From contig UZAE01012292.1 in assembly GCA_900617975.1 (NCBI GenBank), forward strand, positions 1 to 16,220: a stretch of DNA of 16,220 nucleotides, read 5' to 3'. The translations under genes and the position numbers were made by a program. Below the pieces are notes generated by a model that did no database searches, had not been told where the DNA came from, and saw nothing but the letters and a program-made list of their open reading frames with translations. The number at the start of each line of letters is the position of its first letter. The first letter of the stretch is position 1. This document shows positions 1-9,000 of the stretch, one piece after another. Origin of the DNA: Rodentolepis nana. Taxonomy: Eukaryota; Platyhelminthes; Cestoda; Cyclophyllidea; Hymenolepididae.

Positions 1-75
1 CTAAGGACACAATCAGTCAACTAAGTTACCTCGATCCAGACGAGCTTTTCAATTTATTGGCGAATTCTGCATCGA
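1..75 (+). CDS. Exon 1 of the visible part (cut by the window edge)
   Basis: The frame starting at base 3 is open (KDTISQLSYLDPDE...) and ends with one base of a codon before gtgagt. The phase-1 donor matches all later exons. The other two frames contain stops. The true 5' limit is outside the window. Confidence 0.55.
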
Positions 76-3000
76 GTGAGTTGTCCCTTGGGGAAATTTA
101 CTTCTGTCAATTAAAATAACTAAAAATTGGCCATTGAATCCAAGCAACCAGGAAAGAATTTTGTGTTGGTTATATTATAGGGACCTTAACTGATAGCCCT
201 TTTCAGATCTCAATTAAGTAGGAATTGTACAATTGGTGGAGTGAACACTAAGATATGTAACTCAAATCAAGTATAAATTGTAGATAGGTCTGACTACTGA
301 GATTTACTTAATGTAAATCATTTATTTATTTATATCAAATGGCAGGCGTTTTGATGGTTATCATTAGCCCTTTAGTTGACTTCGGGCTTCACAGAGGGGA
401 AGGAACGTCAAAGTGAGAAAACATCGAGTGGGGGAACAGAAGAGAGATTCCAGGATGTAAAAGAGACAGACATAAAGGTTTAAAAATGTAAGGTGAGTAC
501 CATGGAAGTGGTCGAAAATGACATACAGTGCGGTCATGGTAGTTTGAAGTCAGAAGCCAACTGCCAAATAATAGACTTTTTTACCGTATGTGTATACGTT
601 GCCCAGGGTGCACCACGTGGAGGTAAGTCTATCTCGCACCCCCAATTAATGCAAACCATTATACAGAAGAAATGATTTACCCATGTCAAGTTACTCAGAA
701 ACTTAGTTGTTATCAAAATGGTGATTTCAAGTCTCTGCATGGCTATACGCGTTAGAAATTATCCCGATTTAATTACAACAATGCTCCAAAATTCTGCTCG
801 ACTTACTCCAAATTTCACAACAGCATGCTCCTTTGCCACTTCCACGTTTTACCCAAAACGCAAACCAGCGTACATAACGCTTATTTATTTTGCACGTTTT
901 GCATATTGTAGATCATTTTCACTGTGCTCAATTTGGTAGGTGATAACAAATGACATTCACATACATGTTTTCATTAAACACGACTTTATACGTCAAGATT
1001 TTAATTTATATATATGCCACATGGTTTAAGTATGATTTTAAATTATAAGTCATCAGTCATGAATTAATGAAAAAATATTTGTTTTTAGCAAGTATGGTTG
1101 CCCCAAAAAGTGAAAATCTGTCAAAGAGCAGTATGGTGACAGATAATTCTATTGGCGCATTATGTAAGTAAACATTTTCGAGGGAAGTTAAAAATAAAAC
1201 CACAGTACCTATATTTCAAGGTTGATATAACATACATTTCATTTCTCGCATAAAATTCAAAATGTTGAAAGCCAAGTCTTGCGTGTAGAAGCATTGAAAC
1301 TCATTATTAAATCTATTGCAGTGGATTTGCCCTCCTTTGCAAATGAATCAACTGGCACTGAACGGCTCGATTTAGGGTGGGACAAAAATGCAACGGGTAA
1401 CGATTCACCATAGTTTGTTTCAAAGTTACATAAGCTCTATTTTGTACTATTAACTTCATTAAATTTAGATACTGAAGGAACTAATGAGGAAGCCTTACAT
1501 GCAGGCAAGATTTCAATAATTTGATAGTAATCTATATGCCTTAGAAAAGTATTTCTATGAGAAATTCCAAAAAAGGTTCCAATTATGAGCATTGAACTGC
1601 AAAAATCCCCATGATCACGAAAGTTTAATGTGCAAAAGGATCTTGCTTCTAGTGGGCAACAACGTTATTAGTATTACTGATCATGATACAGGAATAACTT
1701 TTTACGAGTTTGGGTCAAGGGATTGAATAGGAAAAAAACAACTATCCTAATCAACAAGGGCAGAAATCTGGGAGGCGGGATGTATAAGAGCTTTGAGCAA
1801 TTTTCTTTCCGATATTTGAATGTTAAGTTGTACTTATTTGCACCCGATGGTGAACATTTTGCTGGAAAAATTCTGGACGTTTATTTCCATACATTTGCTC
1901 TCGTGCCCTCTAAGTAAAAAGTTATATTCCCTTTTACAGCCAAGATCGAGTAGATGTAATAAGCAACGATGAAGTAAACACAAATAAATATATATATGGC
2001 ATTTTTTATAGTCGAACTCTGATTTTGAGCACTATGGTTCATTTGAAGGTATTAAACTAAACGTTATTCAAGTTTCTTCGAAAATGTTAAATAGTTCCTG
2101 TAAATTATTGACGAAGGGAGAAATTTCATATTTAGATGTAGGTGATTAATCAGCTGAAATTTACTTTCATATGATTAACAAAAAAGTACTAATAAATAAC
2201 TTTGATCAAGTACATGCTTAGACAATAATACACTTTTTAATTTTAGATTTTGCTGTTGATTAGTGAAAGGAATAAGTAATCCCATTAGGAAGGAAAATAT
2301 AAACACGGTCGAAAATCAATATCTGTTAAATTCAAAATATTGAATTTCGAACTGTATTTGAATTCAAAAATAATATCTATATTCCGCAATCTCAAAGTTC
2401 ACCATTTAATTCACGGAATTTAAATGAGCTCTTAATTACGAATTCCATATCTTATTGACCAGTTAATTTGTCAAGTAATCAAATTATTAAAATCATTGTT
2501 AAGCTTACCTGAAATTAATAGGGGTTTAAAGCATGGGTGCTTCTCAGCAGTAATCAAAACTGATGTCCAGTCTCCATCTATAGTGAAGGAAGAGATGTAT
2601 TCCCCTCAACAATGTTGAAATATTTCAACTGGCCTATCTATCTGATCGACAATTTTAATTGCAGTAACGGAATGTTACGATTCTGAAATAGTTTCACAAA
2701 TCGGATGATATAGATAACCATTTCAATGGAAACGGTGATGGATATTCCGATAATTTATTATCTTACTTATTTCTAATTTAAATGTTTTCCTTTTATTCGA
2801 AATGTATTTACAAATTTAGAGGGAAGCGATCCAAAAGTCAAAGAGTTAGCCGTCACCGAAAATCCGCTTATTAAGTCGTGGAATGGCCAGTCTTCCCGTA
2901 AGTTCTTTGGTGAATTACAATAGCATTTATTTTTTCTTACTTTCTGGTGATTTCATTTTCAGAGAAAGAGTTTCATATTTTCTTGACTTATTTCAAATTT

Positions 3001-6000
3001 GCGCTGATTTTTGCAGACTGCTTGTATTTAAAATTTTATTTCTAGCATTGAACTGTCACTTCACTCCTGATTATACGAATGTCTAACAACTTATTATTAG
3101 CCGGAGTCAATCACTACGGTTAGCCATTCCACCCACACTGATCAAAAATTCGTCTGTCTAACTTCCCACCAGATTCCTTTTGCTCATATATTCTAGAGAC
3201 AAAATTTCAATTCAATCTAATTGCAGTTTTCTCTAGTTGTAGCCTAATGGTGTGATGTTAAACTATTTATTCAAGAGATTTTTTATCAAGTATCATTTGA
3301 ATTTCACTTGTTGTGAATACAGACGACATCTTTATTAAAGTTACAACTTTTCTTCCACTCCTCCCGTCAAAAGAATTAACAAAAAGTGAGACTATGCAGA
3401 TGCTATGAAATATAACTATTAAACTCTCAAACTAATTTGAGTGGAAACTGAAGACTGGCCAACCCATGTGGTCAATAAAAATTATCAGTTGTATTCCATA
3501 GAAGAAGTTGATTTGGGCGCAAAAAATACACCACCAAGGTGCAATTAAAACAAAACAAACGAATTTGACCTTGAAGAGCAAACTCTTTACACAGCATATT
3601 TTTTGCCCCTTCCATCATAAGGGGACTTGAGAAGTTTGTCCCCCTTGAGTAGTTTTCAAAATACTTAATATGAAATTGAGGAAGGGAAGAGGGTTGAAAG
3701 ATATTGAATATTTCTTAGTTTGTCAAAGGCAATCTCGATTGGTTCATTTCCTGATTCAGGCCCCATAATGCTTACATAGTATGAATAAAAATTTAATGAT
3801 TTGTCACCTGAGTTATTAACAAAATTTCTTGGTTTTCATACACCGTGTCTATTGACTTAGCGTTGAGATGATCGAATCGATGCAGCGACATTCATAAGCA
3901 GTATTTACTTTTGGGAACAATTTTAATTAATCTAATACCTCTATCTGTTATGGTTGTGTCATTTAATATTTTCTGTTTTTATCTGAATGAAGAATCTCAA
4001 GTTGACGAAATGAAAAATAGGGTATTTAACAAGCAAATATTAATTTCGGACACTGCATTCCTAATTTAATTTCGTACTTTGCTTAATTATTCATTTAGGG
4101 TGAAATTGAGTTTATATTATTTTCATATTTACGATAAATAACGAAAATTTGCAAATATGATCCTTTCTTTTGTTTAAACAAGACTTAAGATCTAATTTCC
4201 TTACCGAATTAAAACAACTATTTAGAAAAAAGTTATAATGAATTTTCTATTAATTATTTGATTACATTTTCAATTTTTCGTTAAATGTTTATTATAAACT
4301 TGCTTACCTTATATTTGCTAATCAATATGATTCAAACAAATGGGCAAATTATAGACAGAAAACAAAATCATAATATGCAATAAGAAAATGTAATCGAAAA
4401 GGAGAATAAACTCAATTAGAATGTGATGCGTCTTGCATCTGAAATTTAATTTTCTTCATTATTTGAATTATTAACATATTTATCAAACTTTTAATCATAT
4501 ACTAATAGAGTCTGCGCATGTCGTCACCAGAACCGAAGATACCACGAAGAATAAAGGTAGATATTATTTCAATTGTATCCAACTTTTAACTGAGATCAGC
4601 AATGCAAATATTTTTTTTTGCCAGAAAATACAACAAACGAGGATTTATTTTACTTACAAGGAAAGAAGTTTGAACAGGAAACAAATGTAGACACGCACGG
4701 CTCAGGTAACGACAAAAAAATTATCTTTGCTGGTCTGAAACAAAATGAAACATTTGCATAAAAGCATAAGTGGAAAAATGTATTGCTTTTTTGAACAATA
4801 GATAAATTTAGTTATTTTTCATTATCTGGTTAATCTTCAGGTTATATGGACTCCAGTAACACGCATGATGAAAATCGTCCTTCGAATGATCCAGGTAATT
4901 AAATAATTGCCCTGAAAGCCAAAATTTTATTGGTAGCACACTGTAAAATTCATTGAAGTCATTCATTAAAATTTCAGACAAGTTCCAAACTCTAAGTACA
5001 CATATTAAACCTTTAACACTCGGTGACAAATGCAGGGGTGGGAGTACACACAAGTCAATTTTATTCATTTTGACAGAGTTTATTTCATGGCTTTCAGGCT
5101 AAGACACTAACATCGACAAACACTTTTACGAAAATCATTTATTTACAGGCGTTCTGATATTTAGTTGACTTGAGGCTTCACAGAGGGGAAGGAACATCAG
5201 AGTGAAAGAAAGTCGAGAGAGAGAGTGGAGGGGGGGGGAACAGAAGAGTGATTCAAAGATGTAAAAGAGACAGGAAAAAGGTAGAAAAAAGATGAGATGA
5301 GTACTGTAGAAGTACTTGAGCACGCATCACAGTGGGGTGATGGTAGGTTGAAGTAAGAAGTCAACTGCCGATAAGTAGACTTTTTTGCCTCATGAGTATA
5401 CGTTGCCCAGGGTGCACCACGTGGAGGTAAGTCTATCACACACCCCTTACGAAAACCATTTAAATTAGAAATAACTCTGATGCTGTTTATAATAACAGAC
5501 AGAATATGAGTAAAATTATTCGAAATGTTCGGATTTTCTAAAGTTCTTTGTCAATTAGCTCAGTATTCCATTTTATTTGAAGGTCATAGGCAATCCAACA
5601 GTGGAGAGCCAAGTCGAACCGCATTAGAGGCGACGACAACTGAAATTCCAATCTCTTTGGCAACGCCATATCAGGTACATTCAAATGGCGACGCATTAGA
5701 AATAGTCAATAGGGCCACCCAGTTTCACTCAGGTATGTTAATAATTTATTTTGGTTTAAAGATCCAGGAATTTGTTGTAGCGGCAAAATTGTTCAGTAAA
5801 GCATAAAAGACACACTAAAATTAAATATTTTGCACTACCTTCAAATCGCAACAATTAGAATAATTACTGTCTTATATAGTGATTGTTAAAGATTTTCAAT
5901 ACACGAGCTCAGAAAGCAAAAACAATGGAATTCGTTGTTTGGATGTATCTAGGAATAAGAATGAGAAGCGTGGAAAGACGATGGTCAGATGATGAGAACA

Positions 6001-9000
6001 GCACCTTCCATATTTTGAAAAATCGAAACCGACATGACTGAAATTTGATATAGGAGACACTAAAGAATGGGGATCACTTATGACAATTGTACTTCGAAAT
6101 GCATTTCATGCTTACGTTTGATATATCAGGGAAATTTGGCGTTAGATCCTCGACTTGTAACCATTCAATTTGTAAATGCTAATCTTATCAAGAAATTCAA
6201 AGGCGTTAAGTTGTCAAATACTTGATTCATATTTCTCCTCCTATTTCAAGCAATAGTTTCACATTATTCTTCCGCGGTAAGAATAAACTTAATGACTTGT
6301 CATAAAGCGATGAAAATTTCCACGACCGATTTAGAACTATTTTGACTTTACTATCGGCATTTTAAAAGATATATGTATCCATGTGGTTTTGATTAAAAGA
6401 CTTGACATTTTTGTGCAAGTGATTTCGCAGACTTTATCTCTGTGAACCCATTAGTCTAGAGGCTTAACGCCTTATTCTGATAAATAAAAGAAGGTATGGG
6501 AGGTGGTTTAAAATCCACTTCTAGAAACATTCGGTTTTTCGTAAAACACGATAACCATTTTTCATTCTAATATTCTGAATTAATGATTTGATTTACATGT
6601 CATAGCTGAGACTGCGTTGACGATAAACAGACGCTATTGATATACGGATTTAATTCTAATAATGACATTTGATTAACTGTTTGACAAATACATTAGATTA
6701 CTTTCATAATTAGATATTTCTTTCCATTCACTTTTAAACTCTACAGAAACAATGAAAATCATCCCTACCACAATGGAGACCTCAACACAGAACACAGGTA
6801 AACCAATTTTAATGATTGATAATTTATTAATTTTAAAAGTAGATTTTTATTTATTCTATGAATGATATGGGCACAATTTCAGCTGATAAATTAGTCAACA
6901 CGAGTCACAGACCGTTGATACACTTGAGAAATACTTACAAGTACTACTTAGACAAAGGTAAAATTTTACTTTATTTACCAGCACAAGTTGACGTTTTGCA
7001 TTAAAATAAACTTTGGGCCAAAGTTTAAATGGCACATGAGAAATTGGTTCTGTAGCTACAACCATAAGCACCTACCTAAACGGCTAAAATGAAATGAAGC
7101 GATACCTAAAGGCATAATAAATACAAAATTTCTCGCTTTCTCGAAAATATCTATGAGTTATTCTAATTTATTACCAATTTAAAACAATATAATGTGCAAA
7201 TGATTAAGATGAATATATTCATTTTTAAGTTACTTAATTCATTTTGCTTATTTTTATTCAATTTAGATAATGGGAAGAACGTTACATCAGAGTTCGATAA
7301 CGAGCCGAATCTTCCTAAAATTAAATCAGGTAATGAATCGATGCGGCGTCTTATAATTTGAGTTTCTTTTCAACTTAACTCACCTTATTGACTAATTAAA
7401 TTTTAAGGATTTAGCATTGTGGCTTTACTTGCTGACATATCTCAGTGAATATTAGGAAGCCATTGAATAATTATATTTCGGTCTTAATTTATTCTGAATC
7501 AGGTTGAGCATTGACTGTATATATCATTTTGGAGTCAGAAATATTTGTACTTGTGACTATATTTTTATTCAGATGAGCGAAAAGGAAATTTTCGATTGAT
7601 ATTTTAAACTACTTTACATTCTTTTTATTTAGAGCTTATAAATGAGTCTACTGAAAGACCTCCTAATGAACAGGAGTATCAAATTTCAACGACTGAAAGA
7701 GAGTTCAGAATTGAAGAAAAACTGGCCACGGAAATTGACGATCCCAACGAGACAGGAGAAACCTCCAGCGACTTCACAACTAGTAAGCTTTGCTATCAAA
7801 CCAGGGTGTTTGGCATGCGCTAAATGTAAATTCGTGAAAGGGAACATATTTTGCCGTTATGAAATTTATTCCTTTTTTTTGCATTCAAGCTCTGGACTTA
7901 ATTAGCACAGATGAAATTCCCCCAGCTGCATTTTTTAAACAAAGAGAGGAGAAAAATGAAACGTCCAAAGGTAAGATATTGATTACTCTTTTATTATATC
8001 GACTCATTAAGTCTTTTTATTTACTAATAGTAGACGGTTAAATTAATCAAGATTAATTAGGCAGACGTTTTAGGAGTATTTTGTGAGATTTTAGGCAATA
8101 ATGAATTTGAAGCAACAGACTGAGTTCAGAAGACAGGATGCCATCCAAGAAAAGGGGGCAAACCTCTGTAGATTTCCCTAAGATTTAGAAACTTCATGAA
8201 CATTTGAAAAATTTTGTCCAAGGGTTGACTTGACCAAATAGGTACCGGATAGTTGGGAATGAGAGAAGAAGGGAGCTAGCAGTGGGAATTGGAGGCGCTA
8301 CTGAACCAAGAACAATCTGGGCTGCTATAGGCAGTCGAAGTAAGATGGGATTTTAGGCAATGACTACTCTAATCTATGAGTCTTGTCAAAATCCTCCACC
8401 AATTACTATATTGTGGAAGTGACAGTGCGTGCTCAATTCAGAGTCTACAAATTCCTTGAAATGTTTTTCAAACTGTTCATTTGAACATTTGTACCTCATA
8501 AACCAACTAGATACGAAAACTATTCTACAGATTATGTTGAATTATTAATGAATTGATAATAATTTCTAGTTACCATTTTCTAGCCTTATTTCTAGCATAA
8601 ATAAAATTATTTAATCTAAAAACTGCAATTTAGTTAATAAAATCTGCTTTAAACTATTAAAAATGGTAAAATTCTTATTCGATTCACGCCTGAAATATTT
8701 CATCCAATTTTAGAGATGCTCATTCTCTCGCCCCTCATTACGGATTCAGTCTTGACGGCAAACAGTTCTGAGGCGCATGCTCTTAAATCAGGTGACAGTA
8801 ACTTTCAACTCAATTTTATTTATTAACAAAAAATGAGCTGGAATCGCAATTACAGGAATTCATATTTTAAAATAATTATAAATGATTTATTTTGTAGTTT
8901 GGAGCTAATTGATATATGCATCACCCGATTTAAGGATGACGTCAGTTGGAATGTAATTAGTCAGTGATTATTTTATTTGAGACTATCATCAACTTCCTCG

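Noticed and set aside
621..634. Similarity of the SINE 5' end (ACTTACCT) to the U1 snRNA 5' end
   Set aside because: The match is limited to about eight bases, and the following U1 sequence is absent, so descent from U1 is not supported.
323..645. Interpretation of the 320-bp repeat as a MITE or other DNA transposon
   Set aside because: There are no terminal inverted repeats, the flanking duplications vary from 13 to 16 bp, and one end is an AAAT-rich tail; all fit retrotransposition better.
493..740. Short frames on both strands across SINE copy 1 and similar ones across copy 2 (5135-5439)
   Set aside because: They lie wholly within or across the repeat, recur with the repeat copies and carry no protein features of their own.
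1941..1955. Possible exon after cccttttacag
   Set aside because: In phase 1 it hits TAG after three codons and there is no donor before it.
2012..2048. Possible exon after tttttatag (SNSDFEHYGSFE)
   Set aside because: Reading it in the gene's phase 1 gives a stop after two codons. It is open only if the preceding intron were phase 0, unlike every other intron.
5913..5975. Possible exon after gagctcag (ESKNNGIRC...)
   Set aside because: Phase-1 donors there (gttgtt, gtttgg, gtggaa) are poor and the upstream tract is not pyrimidine-rich.
6054..6120. Possible exon after gatatag (GDTKEWGSL...)
   Set aside because: It is open for over 20 codons but has no phase-1 donor.
7642..8041. Longer unspliced frames across exons 15 and 16
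   Set aside because: They read the exons in another frame or run into introns. The spliced phase-1 reading explains the same bases with proper splice sites.
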